Shown here in pieces: positions 7,954-16,530 of a DNA stretch of 64,000 nucleotides. Every line of letters begins with the position of its first letter. Within the stretch, counting starts at the first letter, position 1. The notes below the pieces were generated by a model, which saw only the letters and a list, made by a program, of their open reading frames with translations, ran no database searches and had not been told where the DNA came from. The position numbers were made by a program, and so were the translations under genes. The DNA comes from JANSYL01 sp963921255 (GTDB lineage Bacteria > Pseudomonadota > Alphaproteobacteria > Rhodobacterales > Rhodobacteraceae), in contig CAWUEW020000003.1 of the NCBI GenBank assembly GCA_963921255.3, positions 372,001 through 436,000 of the forward strand. The letters run 5' to 3'.

Positions 7954-9048
7954 CTATTCGTCCGTTCTGATGTGGTGGAGCGGTCCCAAATTGCCCGTCA
8001 ACGTGACCGGGACGGCCAGTCGAGGGCCTCCATCCGGGTTCTGTGCCACGGCCACATTGACATCTGCGAGCGGTATCGCGCTTCCGAACGGCAGTTCCTG
8101 TGCCGCGAACCAAAAAGCCTCCGTGCTCAGGGCGGCGTTCCCGTCGTTGCCGTCACCGAGCAACTCAGAGGCGCGCGCGCCCAATGAACCGGACCGCGCG
8201 TCCTGACGGCCGCTCGCGAGTTGCGCCCAGGCATCATATCCCTGCAAGACCTGACGAATTGATAGATAATCGGCTCGAACCGCCCCAACGAAATAGGTGA
8301 GACTGTCTTCGTTCGAACCCGCCCCCGTATCCTCGATCTGGTCGAAGAAAAGGGCGGGTTCCACGCGAGAAAGGCGTGCGGGGATCTGCGCCAGGATCAA
8401 CTGGCTGGCAAACTGTTCCGCGAGTATTTGACCGAGTCCGTCATTTGTCCGCACAACAAGTTCAACCTCCACCACGCCGTTGCGAGACACCAAACCCTGC
8501 GCTCGGTCGATGGCGCCAGACAGCGAGGTCGCGGGCAAGCTTGGGTCAAGCGATTGTTCGCCCAGAAGGACGGCTGGAATCGGACCGAGGGCTGGCTCGA
8601 AGAATGGAGCAAATCCGTTGTCCAACGACAGCCCGCGCGCCATTTCGCGCACGGCCCGATCCGTGCTTTCGGACTCGGTGCTGGGGGCGTCGGGTGACAC
8701 GCGGGGTTGCAAGATGTATTGGCGCGCAATTCTTTGGACCGAATACTCGATCTGGGGATCATCGGCCATTCGGGCGCGCATTTCCGGGGTGGCCCCTGTG
8801 GCATCCAATGGGGCGATCAGATGAATTTCGCCGTGTGTCAGGGCTGCCCAGAGCGCGTCGCGATCGGAGAATAGAGCGAAACGGACGGCCTGGATCGCCG
8901 GGACGTCGCTCCATCGACACTGTACCAATACCGACTGGTCGGGAAACAGTTCATCGGGCACCGGGGCGTAGTGACCTAGGCCCGAAATCATTTGCTGATC
9001 GATCGCCGGAGATTGGTTTCGATAGGGAATTATATCGCAAAGTAACAT
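7954..9048 (-). CDS. Hypothetical protein, probably 5'-truncated by the transposon
   Basis: The open frame runs uninterrupted into the left end of the IS1595-type element. The first usable ATG, at 9048, lies just inside the transposon inverted repeat and is preceded by AAGGA. The next internal ATG is at 8991 and has no clear ribosome site. Everything upstream of about 9025 in the frame is transposon DNA, so the native N-terminus has been lost or replaced. The remaining 340 or so residues match no family I recognise. They are acidic and soluble-looking, with no membrane span and scattered Asp/Glu-rich loops. The gene lies 4 bp upstream of the hypothetical membrane protein gene at 6720-7949. 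Confidence 0.55.
   Translation of the reverse strand: MLLCDIIPYRNQSPAIDQQMISGLGHYAPVPDELFPDQSVLVQCRWSDVPAIQAVRFALFSDRDALWAALTHGEIHLIAPLDATGATPEMRARMADDPQIEYSVQRIARQYILQPRVSPDAPSTESESTDRAVREMARGLSLDNGFAPFFEPALGPIPAVLLGEQSLDPSLPATSLSGAIDRAQGLVSRNGVVEVELVVRTNDGLGQILAEQFASQLILAQIPARLSRVEPALFFDQIEDTGAGSNEDSLTYFVGAVRADYLSIRQVLQGYDAWAQLASGRQDARSGSLGARASELLGDGNDGNAALSTEAFWFAAQELPFGSAIPLADVNVAVAQNPDGGPRLAVPVTLTGNLGPLHHIRTDE
9025..9047 (+). repeat. Left terminal inverted repeat of the IS1595-type element
   Basis: These 23 bp match 12479-12501 exactly in inverse orientation. Read outward, the repeat contains a perfect TATAAT hexamer, so each end could contribute a -10 element to genes outside the transposon. 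The base after the repeat (9048) differs from the other end. Confidence 0.92.
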
Positions 9049-9053
9049 TTTCC

Positions 9054-9091
9054 TTGCCCCTAGTGACTCTGTGATATAACATATAGTCACT
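9054..9091 (+). promoter_or_regulatory. Probable transposase promoter with overlapping palindrome
   Basis: A TATAAC hexamer at 9075-9080 could serve as -10 for the transposase gene starting at 9106, with TTGCCC (9054-9059) a poor -35 candidate at short spacing. The hexamer is bracketed by inverted arms AGTGACT (9062-9068) and AGTCACT (9085-9091). An operator straddling the -10 would allow repression of transposition. The ribosome site AGAGGTGAGCT follows directly. No binding protein is known. Confidence 0.45.
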
Positions 9092-9105
9092 TCAAGAGGT
9101 GAGCT

Positions 9106-10095
9106 ATGACACAGAAAGCACCCGGCAAGCATCAGCGCAAAGGTTTGACGCTTCTGCAAATCGCGGACATGTTCAGCGATGAGACCAAAGCGCGAGAGTG
9201 GATCGAGGAACAACGTTGGCCGGATGGTCCTTATTGCCCGCATTGCGGATCGGACAATGTTCGGGTTGGCGTTAACCACAAGAGCATGACCCACCGTTGC
9301 CGGGATTGCCCCAACAAGCCGATGTTCACAGTTCGGATTGGCAGTGTCATGCAGAGTTCCAAACTGTCTTACCGGGTTTGGGCCGTTGGAATTTACCTGT
9401 TTACAACCAGCCTCAAGGGTGTGTCTTCGATGAAGTTGCACCGGGAACTTGGGATCGGCCAGAAGGCTGCTTGGTTCATGCTGCATCGCCTTCGGGAAGC
9501 CTATGCGACCAAGACGCCGATCTTTGACGGCCCGGTTGAGGCCGATGAGACCTATATGGGTGGCAAGGAGAAGAACAAGCACGCGAAGAAGAAGTTGAGA
9601 GCCGGGCGCGGGGCGGTGGGCAAGAGCGCCGTTTCTGGTGTCCGCGACCGTGCGACGGGAAAGGTTCATGCCAAGGTGGTTGAGAGGACCGACGCGGAGA
9701 CGTTGCAGGGTTTCGTGACCGATCACACCGCCGATGGCGCACAAGTCTACACGGATGAGGCCAAGGCGTATAAGGGCATCGACAGGCCCCATGAGGCGGT
9801 AAACCATTCAGCGGGCGAGTACGTCCGCGATATGGCTCATACAAACGGGCTGGAAAGCTTCTGGGCACCCATGAAGCGCGGCGTTGATGGCGTGTATCAC
9901 AAAATGTCGCCCAAACACCTGCAACGCTACGTGGACGAGTTCTCGGGGCGCCACAACAACCGCCCAAAAGATACCATCGACCAGATGGGCAGCTTGGTCT
10001 CGGGGATGGACGGAAAGCGGCTGCGCTACGTGGACCTGATTGCCGATAACGGGTTGAGCAGCGGAGCAAAGCCAATCACGCGCAATGGTGCGTGA
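9106..10095 (+). CDS. IS1595 family transposase
   Basis: 329 residues. The N-terminal zinc ribbon has Cys pairs at residues 44/47 and 65/68 (CPHCG, CRDC). An ISXO2-like DDE-type catalytic domain follows, with acidic residues in VEADETYMGG (D147) and VYTDEAKAY (D217) and the HTNGLESFW motif (N247, E250), the DDxNE pattern of the family. A good ribosome site (AGAGGTGAG) precedes the ATG. It is flanked by the matching terminal repeats, so it is probably functional. Its TGA lies 2 bp before the ATG of the methyltransferase gene, so the cargo is likely co-transcribed. Confidence 0.93.
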   Translation: MTQKAPGKHQRKGLTLLQIADMFSDETKAREWIEEQRWPDGPYCPHCGSDNVRVGVNHKSMTHRCRDCPNKPMFTVRIGSVMQSSKLSYRVWAVGIYLFTTSLKGVSSMKLHRELGIGQKAAWFMLHRLREAYATKTPIFDGPVEADETYMGGKEKNKHAKKKLRAGRGAVGKSAVSGVRDRATGKVHAKVVERTDAETLQGFVTDHTADGAQVYTDEAKAYKGIDRPHEAVNHSAGEYVRDMAHTNGLESFWAPMKRGVDGVYHKMSPKHLQRYVDEFSGRHNNRPKDTIDQMGSLVSGMDGKRLRYVDLIADNGLSSGAKPITRNGA

Positions 10096-10097
10096 TC

Positions 10098-11203
10098 ATG
10101 GCACAAAACCTTATCTCGGCCAGAAAGGCCAAGAACGATGAGTTCTACACGCAACTGTCAGACATAGAAAACGAACTGCGTCACTATAAGAAGCATTTCA
10201 AAGGCAAGGTTGTCTATTGCAACTGCGACGATCCGCGCGTCAGCAACTTCTTTCACTATTTCAGTCACAACTTCGAGTTTCTGGGTCTCAGGAAACTGAT
10301 CACCACCTGCTACAAGAACCAGAATCCGGACCTTTTTTCGCGGCATGACTGCGAGCGGGCGATCAAACTGGAATATGACGGTTTCCGGGACGGGGATGTT
10401 GTACCAAGGGCCGAGGATATCGGCATTACCCATCTGGATGGTGACGGCGATTTTCGCACTCAGGAATGCATCGACATTCTCAAGCAAGCGGACATCGTGG
10501 TGACGAACCCGCCCTTTTCATTGTTCCGCGAATACGTCGCGCAGTTGATGAAATACGACAAAAATTTCTGATTATCGGAAACATGAACGCTGTCACCTAC
10601 AAGGACTTTTTCCCACTGATCAAGGATAACAAGGTCTGGTTCGGCCCCAGCATCAAGAGCGGGGATCGGACGTTTGGAGTTCCGGATCACTATCCACTTG
10701 ATGCTGCGACGGCATGGATTGATGAAGGTGGAAACAGGTTTATCAAGGTCAAAGGCGTTCGCTGGTTCACGAACCTCGACCATGACAAGCGGCACGAGGA
10801 ACTGATCCTGTACCGCAGGTATGCGCCTGAGGATTACCCGACTTACGACAATTACGACGCTATCGAGGTCAGCAAGACCAATGATATTCCGATGGATTGG
10901 GCCGGAGCGATGGGTGTGCCGATCACCTTTCTGGACAAGTACAATCCCGATCAGTTCGAGATATTGGGGTTTTCGTCTTTGTGGGACCATGGCTTCAAAA
11001 GCCATAAGTTCTATGACGACTACGTTGAAAAGAGGCTGGATGGGGGAAGGAAAACCGGATTGTCAGGCCAAAAGGCGAATGGATACCCTATGCTCAAAGG
11101 GAAGCCTTCCCGGGGAAACTATCTGGAGGATGAAAGTGGAAACGACGTAGTTCATTGTATTTATAGACGAATTTTTATAAAATCCCGTAAGTTCCAGTCA
11201 TGA
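10098..11203 (+). pseudogene. EcoRI-family adenine-specific DNA methyltransferase, frame interrupted
   Basis: Two adjoining frames together encode one EcoRI-type m6A methyltransferase. The first (10098-10571) has RKAKNDEFYTQL at the N-terminus and the catalytic motif IV NPPFSLFREY at residues 137-146, then stops at a TGA (10569-10571). The second frame takes over at the A5 run 10560-10564 and continues FLIIGNMNAVTYKDFFPLI to a TGA at 11201-11203. A single extra A, or a -1 ribosomal slip at AAA-AAT, would restore one protein of about 368 residues. The last codons overlap the start of the nuclease gene (ATGA). It is either inactivated, expressed by frameshifting, or affected by a sequencing error. 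In an intact system it would protect DNA from the neighbouring nuclease. Confidence 0.85.
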
Positions 11204-12282
11204 AAATTGACTTGCGTACAGTGACCGTCCGGGAACTGGTTGAAGGCTACTGCGACGGCGGGGACGGCGGTGTCCGGGGATATGGCGGCAAGCTTGATAT
11301 ACGGCCTGCCTATCAACGCGAATTTGTCTATGGCGACAAGCAGCGTGACGCCGTGATCAACACGATCCGCAACGGGCTTCCCCTCAACACCATGTATTGG
11401 GCCGATATTGGCAATGACAGGTTCGAGATCATTGACGGCCAGCAGCGCACCATCTCGGTTTGCCAATACGTGAAGGGTGCTTTTTCCATTGACGGGCTGG
11501 CTTTCCACAACCTGCAAGCTGACCATCAAGAGCAAATCCTGAACTATGATCTCATGATCTACACCTGCTCCGGGACGGACAGCGAGAGACTGGAGTGGTT
11601 CGAGGTGATCAACATTGCGGGCGAGATTCTGACCGACCAGGAATTGCGAAACGCCGTCTATCACGGGCTTTGGGTGTCGGATGCAAAGAGGTATTTCAGC
11701 CGACCAAACTGCCCAGCTTACAGCATCGGCAGCAAGTACCTGAAAGGCCATTCCATCCGTCAGGACTACCTTGAAACTGCGATCAGGTGGATCAATGACG
11801 GTGATGTTGAAAGCTACATGTCGGCGCATCAGCGCGACAACAGCGCCGTTACGCTATGGAACCACTTCCGCTCTGTCATCGATTGGGTGCACGCGACGTT
11901 TCCCAAGTATCGCAAAGAGATGAAAGGCGTTGCATGGGGGCCGCTCTACAACCAATTCAAAGAGACCGATCTGGACCCTGACACGCTTGAGGCAGAGATC
12001 AAGCGTCTGCTCATGGATGATGACGTGACACGGAAAGCGGGCGTCTATCCTTACGTGCTGGACGGCGATGAGCGGCACCTGAGCATTAGGGCGTTCACAG
12101 GCGCGATGAAGCTTGAGGCGTTTGAGCGTCAAGACGGTGTTTGCCCGATCTGTAACGAGCAATTTGACATAAGTCAGATGGAAGGTGACCATATCAAGCC
12201 TTGGTCACAAGGTGGAAAGACCGTGGCGGATAACTGCCAAATGCTTTGCAAGTACTGTAACCGCCGAAAATCAAACAACTAA
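11200..12282 (+). CDS. DUF262 and HNH endonuclease domain protein
   Basis: 360 residues. The N-terminal DUF262 (GmrS/ParB-like) domain carries RPAYQREFVYGDKQRDAVI and the hallmark IIDGQQRTIS at residues 77-86. The C-terminal HNH nuclease (about 310-360) has zinc cysteines at 315/318 and 350/353, the catalytic DH pair at 330-331 and N345. Such proteins act as DNA-cleaving effectors in modification-dependent or defence systems. The ATG overlaps the methyltransferase stop by ATGA, which argues that both products work together as a restriction-modification-like pair. All catalytic residues are intact, in contrast to the broken methyltransferase frame. Confidence 0.9.
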   Translation: MKIDLRTVTVRELVEGYCDGGDGGVRGYGGKLDIRPAYQREFVYGDKQRDAVINTIRNGLPLNTMYWADIGNDRFEIIDGQQRTISVCQYVKGAFSIDGLAFHNLQADHQEQILNYDLMIYTCSGTDSERLEWFEVINIAGEILTDQELRNAVYHGLWVSDAKRYFSRPNCPAYSIGSKYLKGHSIRQDYLETAIRWINDGDVESYMSAHQRDNSAVTLWNHFRSVIDWVHATFPKYRKEMKGVAWGPLYNQFKETDLDPDTLEAEIKRLLMDDDVTRKAGVYPYVLDGDERHLSIRAFTGAMKLEAFERQDGVCPICNEQFDISQMEGDHIKPWSQGGKTVADNCQMLCKYCNRRKSNN

Positions 12283-12297
12283 ACGCGAGCGCCAAAC

Positions 12298-12468
12298 ATG
12301 ACCAACAAACCCAAAACGCTTAAAGAAAAGCTGGCCGATTCTCACTTCCAGCCAACCAAGGCCGAGATGGAAACTGAATACGACATGCCGGGTGCGGATA
12401 TGGAAGACTTGGGCGGCGCGTTCTTTAATCCGCTCAAAGCCGGGAGGCCAAAGCTGGAACAGGAATAA
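12298..12468 (+). CDS. 56-residue acidic transposon cargo protein
   Basis: A short open frame 15 bp after the nuclease stop, ending 10 bp before the right inverted repeat. It reads MTNKPKTLKEKLADSHF, then an acidic middle with EMETEYDMPGADMEDL, then AFFNPLKAGRPK near the C-terminus. The position, strand, charge pattern and non-host-like composition support a real gene. GRPK resembles an AT-hook core, so a DNA-binding regulator or antitoxin-like partner is possible, but I do not recognise a family with certainty. The ribosome site is weak, so it may depend on coupling from upstream. Confidence 0.6.
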   Translation: MTNKPKTLKEKLADSHFQPTKAEMETEYDMPGADMEDLGGAFFNPLKAGRPKLEQE

Positions 12469-12478
12469 TCCAGAGCAG

Positions 12479-12501
12479 TGTTACTTTGCGATATAATTCC
12501 C
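12479..12501 (-). repeat. Right terminal inverted repeat of the IS1595-type element
   Basis: Exact inverse copy of 9025-9047. Its outer end lies 28 bp beyond the stop codon of gloB. The plus-strand ORF that starts in this repeat and runs antisense through gloB only reflects the ATG-like sequence inside the repeat. Confidence 0.92.
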
Positions 12502-12529
12502 CAAAAAATAGGCAACAGCTGGTTTCCGA

Positions 12530-13312
12530 TCAAAACCGATCCTTGCGTCCCCGAACTTCCGCGAAAACGGCATCCGGTGCAGCGCCGTCCATGCCGATTG
12601 CCGCAGCAAGTTCAGGCAGGTCGGCCCTTAGATAGGGATTTGTCTTGCATTCCTCAGACAGCAGGGATGGAACCGTGGCCAGCCCTTGAGCACGCGCCGC
12701 ATCCACCGCGGCTGACCGTGATGTAAGATCGGCATTCCCCGGTTCAATGGTCAGGGCGAACCGGGCATTGGTCTGGGTGTATTCGTGGCCGGAATAAACC
12801 ATCGTTTCGCCGGGCAGGGCGCGGAGCTTTTGCATGCTGGCCCACATCATCTCGGGGGTGCCTTCAAACAGGCGGCCGCACCCAAGCGCCATGAGGCTGT
12901 CACCGGTAAACACGGCCTGTGCCGCCGCGAAGTGATAGGCAATGTGCCCAACGGAATGGCCCGAGACGTCGAAGACCGTTCCCGTCAGGGTGCCGACCTT
13001 TACGACGTCGCCTTCCGCAAGGGCGTGGTCCAGTTTGGGCAGGCGGCCCGCGTCCGCCGCGGCGCCCCACACCGTCGCGCCGGTTTTGGCCCGCAATGGC
13101 TCGACCCCGTCGATATGGTCCCAGTGGTGATGGGTGATCAGGATGTCGGTCAGCGTCCAACCCTGTGACGCCAGGGCGGCCTCGACCGGGGCCGGGTCGG
13201 GGACATCGACCACCGCCGTCGCGCCGGAGGACGGATCGTGCATCAGAAAGACATAGTTGTCCTCAAGGCAGGGGATCGTGAGGATTTCGACGGCGGCATT
13301 GGTCTCTGGCAT
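12530..13312 (-). CDS. gloB: Hydroxyacylglutathione hydrolase (glyoxalase II)
   Basis: 260 residues, full length for GloB. The metal site THHHWDH occurs near residue 58, with SGHSVGHIAYH and FTGDSLMALGCGRLFEGT further along and the glutathione-binding C-terminal region beyond (YSGHEYTQTNARFAL). It hydrolyses S-D-lactoylglutathione to D-lactate and glutathione in methylglyoxal detoxification. It is transcribed away from a methyltransferase gene with a short divergent gap. The transposon end sits just beyond its stop, leaving the coding region intact. Confidence 0.95.
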   Translation of the reverse strand: MPETNAAVEILTIPCLEDNYVFLMHDPSSGATAVVDVPDPAPVEAALASQGWTLTDILITHHHWDHIDGVEPLRAKTGATVWGAAADAGRLPKLDHALAEGDVVKVGTLTGTVFDVSGHSVGHIAYHFAAAQAVFTGDSLMALGCGRLFEGTPEMMWASMQKLRALPGETMVYSGHEYTQTNARFALTIEPGNADLTSRSAAVDAARAQGLATVPSLLSEECKTNPYLRADLPELAAAIGMDGAAPDAVFAEVRGRKDRF

Positions 13313-13377
13313 GGCTTTCCTGCGGCACTTGGGTCAAGGTCGTGCCCGAAGCCTCGCGCAACCTTTCGACCAGTGCA

Positions 13378-14172
13378 ATGCATCTCGACGTTCTTGACCT
13401 GCGCCAGTTTTATTATCGCACCCGCCTGGGCCGGATCGCCCAGAAAGCGGTGCGCGACCGCCTCTTGGCGCTCTGGCCCGATTTGACGGGGCTGACAGTT
13501 GTCGGGTTCGGCTTTGCGGTCCCGCTGTTGCGCCCCTACCTGCCCTCCGCCCGCCGGGTCATCGGCCTGATGCCGGCCGAACAAGGCGTCATGCCCTGGC
13601 CTTCGGGGTTGGACAATGTCTCGGTCCTGTGCCGCGAACATCTGTGGCCGCTCCAGACTGGCATGGCGGACCGGGTTGTCTGCATGCACGGCCTGGAAAC
13701 CTCCGAGCATCCAGCGGCGGTTCTTGAGGAGTGCGCCCGCGTGCTCGGGCCGGGCGGCAAAGCATTGTTCGTGGTGCCAAACCGCTCGGGGCTTTGGGCG
13801 CGTCGCGATGCGACGCCGTTTGGATTCGGGCGTCCGTATTCCCTGGGCCAACTCGAGGCCCAAATGCGCCGACATGATTTCGTCCCCGAGCGCCATGCGG
13901 CGGCGCTGTTCTCGCCTCCGTCGGAAAAGCGGTTCTGGTTGAAGTCAGCCGATCTGCTGGAACGCTCGGGTGCCAAGTTGTCCAGCTACTATGCCGGGGG
14001 CGTGATCCTGCTTGAAGTGTCCAAGCAAAGCCCCGCTCCGATGCGGCCGGGTCTTGCGGAACGGGTGCGGCGCCCCTTGCGCGTTCTGGAAGGGGCTCCG
14101 GCGCCCGCGGGGGCCGGGCTTTCTGGGCGGTTGTCCAAGCGTGAAACGGCCCCATCCGGGCCAGAATCGTGA
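13378..14172 (+). CDS. Class I SAM-dependent methyltransferase
   Basis: 264 residues from the ATG at 13378; a GTG at 13342 would add 12 residues and cannot be excluded. A Rossmann-type methyltransferase core is visible: LTVVGFGFAVPLL (a degenerate motif I, lacking the usual acidic GxGxG form), MHGLETSEHPAAVLEECARVLGPGGKALFVVPNR (motifs IV-V), and the FGRPYSLGQLEAQM tail typical of UbiE/Methyltransf_11 proteins. The substrate is unknown. The C-terminal 40 residues are Pro/Ala/Arg rich. The gene is divergent from gloB, a pairing common in Rhodobacterales. Confidence 0.82.
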   Translation: MHLDVLDLRQFYYRTRLGRIAQKAVRDRLLALWPDLTGLTVVGFGFAVPLLRPYLPSARRVIGLMPAEQGVMPWPSGLDNVSVLCREHLWPLQTGMADRVVCMHGLETSEHPAAVLEECARVLGPGGKALFVVPNRSGLWARRDATPFGFGRPYSLGQLEAQMRRHDFVPERHAAALFSPPSEKRFWLKSADLLERSGAKLSSYYAGGVILLEVSKQSPAPMRPGLAERVRRPLRVLEGAPAPAGAGLSGRLSKRETAPSGPES

Positions 14173-14290
14173 CTGAAACCCCAAAACCCCGACCCTTTCG
14201 GCAAGCTTCAAAGCGTCGCACACGCGGCGCGGTTTCTTAACCCTTTAAATTTGCTCAATTTTATACCTGACTGTTTCCCTGCTATCGCGG

Positions 14291-14319
14291 TTGCAGCATT
14301 TCGGACCCTCTGCTACATC
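14291..14319 (+). promoter_or_regulatory. Candidate promoter of the ATP synthase operon
   Basis: TTGCAG (14291-14296) and TACATC (14314-14319) are spaced by 17 bp, about 100 bp upstream of the atpH start. This is an inference from hexamer similarity and spacing. The AT-rich stretch at 14245-14270 could act as an upstream element or hold a second promoter. No other gene lies between 14173 and 14419. Confidence 0.4.
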
Positions 14320-14419
14320 CACGGCGATTTATGGGGAACCGGCGACACTGTGTTGCCGAGACACGATCTGCCCGGGGGCGTCACCGCACACCCTGGGCCA
14401 ACCATATGAAAGGGTGGAC

Positions 14420-14979
14420 GTGAGCGAACCAGCTTCCATCTCCATGGGGATTGCCGGGCGGTATGCCACGGCGATGTTCGAACTGGCCAAGGAAGAAGGC
14501 GCGATTGAAGCGCTGGAAACCGATACCGCGGCACTGCGCGCGGCCCTGGCTGAAAGCGCAGACCTGCGCGACCTGATCAACTCGCCGATCTACAGCCGCG
14601 ATGCGACCGAAGCTGCCGTTGGCGGTGTCGCCTCGGCCATGGATCTGGGCGCGATGACGGCGAACACGCTCAAGCTGATGGCGCAAAAGCGTCGCTTGTT
14701 CGTGCTGCCCGCCTTGCTTGACGAACTGCGCGACCGCATCGCCGAGCACAAGGGCGAGGTCACCGCGGACGTCGTTTCGGCCAAGGCGCTGACCAAAACC
14801 CAAACCGACAAACTGGCCGCGACGCTCAAAGCCGCCGTTGGCAAAGAAGTCACCCTGAATGCGACCGTCGACGAAAGCCTCATCGGCGGTCTAATCGTTA
14901 AGGTGGGCTCGAAAATGATCGACACGTCGATCAAGTCGAAGCTCAGCACCCTGCAAAACTCCATGAAAGAGGTCGGATA

Positions 14980-14980
<1 letters not shown>
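14420..14980 (+). CDS. atpH: F1 ATP synthase subunit delta
   Basis: 186 residues from the GTG at 14420, which has AAAGGGTGG just upstream; longer frames beginning further 5' lack similarity. The family features are SMGIAGRYATAMFELAKEEGAIEALE at the N-terminus (the helical bundle that contacts the alpha-subunit crown) and the C-terminal VDESLIGGLIVKVGSKMIDTSIKSKL, which binds the peripheral stalk. It is the first gene of the atpHAGDC cluster, and its stop overlaps the atpA start by one base. The Fo genes are not in this window, as is usual for Rhodobacterales. Confidence 0.93.
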
Positions 14981-16518
<1,538 letters not shown>

Positions 16519-16530
16519 GGGGACGGATAC

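Larger units (their letters stand above)
9025..12501 (+). mobile_element. IS1595-type transposon carrying methyltransferase, DUF262-HNH nuclease and small protein
   Basis: A 3477-bp element bounded by perfect 23-bp inverted repeats at 9025-9047 and 12479-12501 (outer ends GGGAATTATATCGC). From left to right it holds a transposase, an EcoRI-family methyltransferase with one frame break, a DUF262-HNH protein and a 56-residue protein, all on the plus strand and tightly packed. The base composition is visibly less GC-rich than the flanks. The 8-bp direct repeats expected for this family are absent (left flank TTTCGATA, right flank CAAAAAAT), so one flank was probably deleted or rearranged after insertion. 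Passenger genes are known in the IS1595 family; this particular combination I do not recognise as described. Confidence 0.88.

Noticed and set aside
6640..12530. tRNA-Ser 3' end as an attachment site for an island reaching gloB
   Set aside because: No second copy of the tRNA 3' end and no integrase gene could be found in the window.
9011..12533. Similar GGTTTC-GAT / GGTTTCCGAT words outside the two transposon ends, considered as a target duplication
   Set aside because: They are at different distances from the ends, differ by an insertion, and are too short; not a target-site duplication.
12478..12726. Plus-strand frame beginning MLLCDII at the right transposon end
   Set aside because: It runs antisense through gloB and begins only because the inverted repeat contains an ATG-like start; gloB is intact on the other strand.
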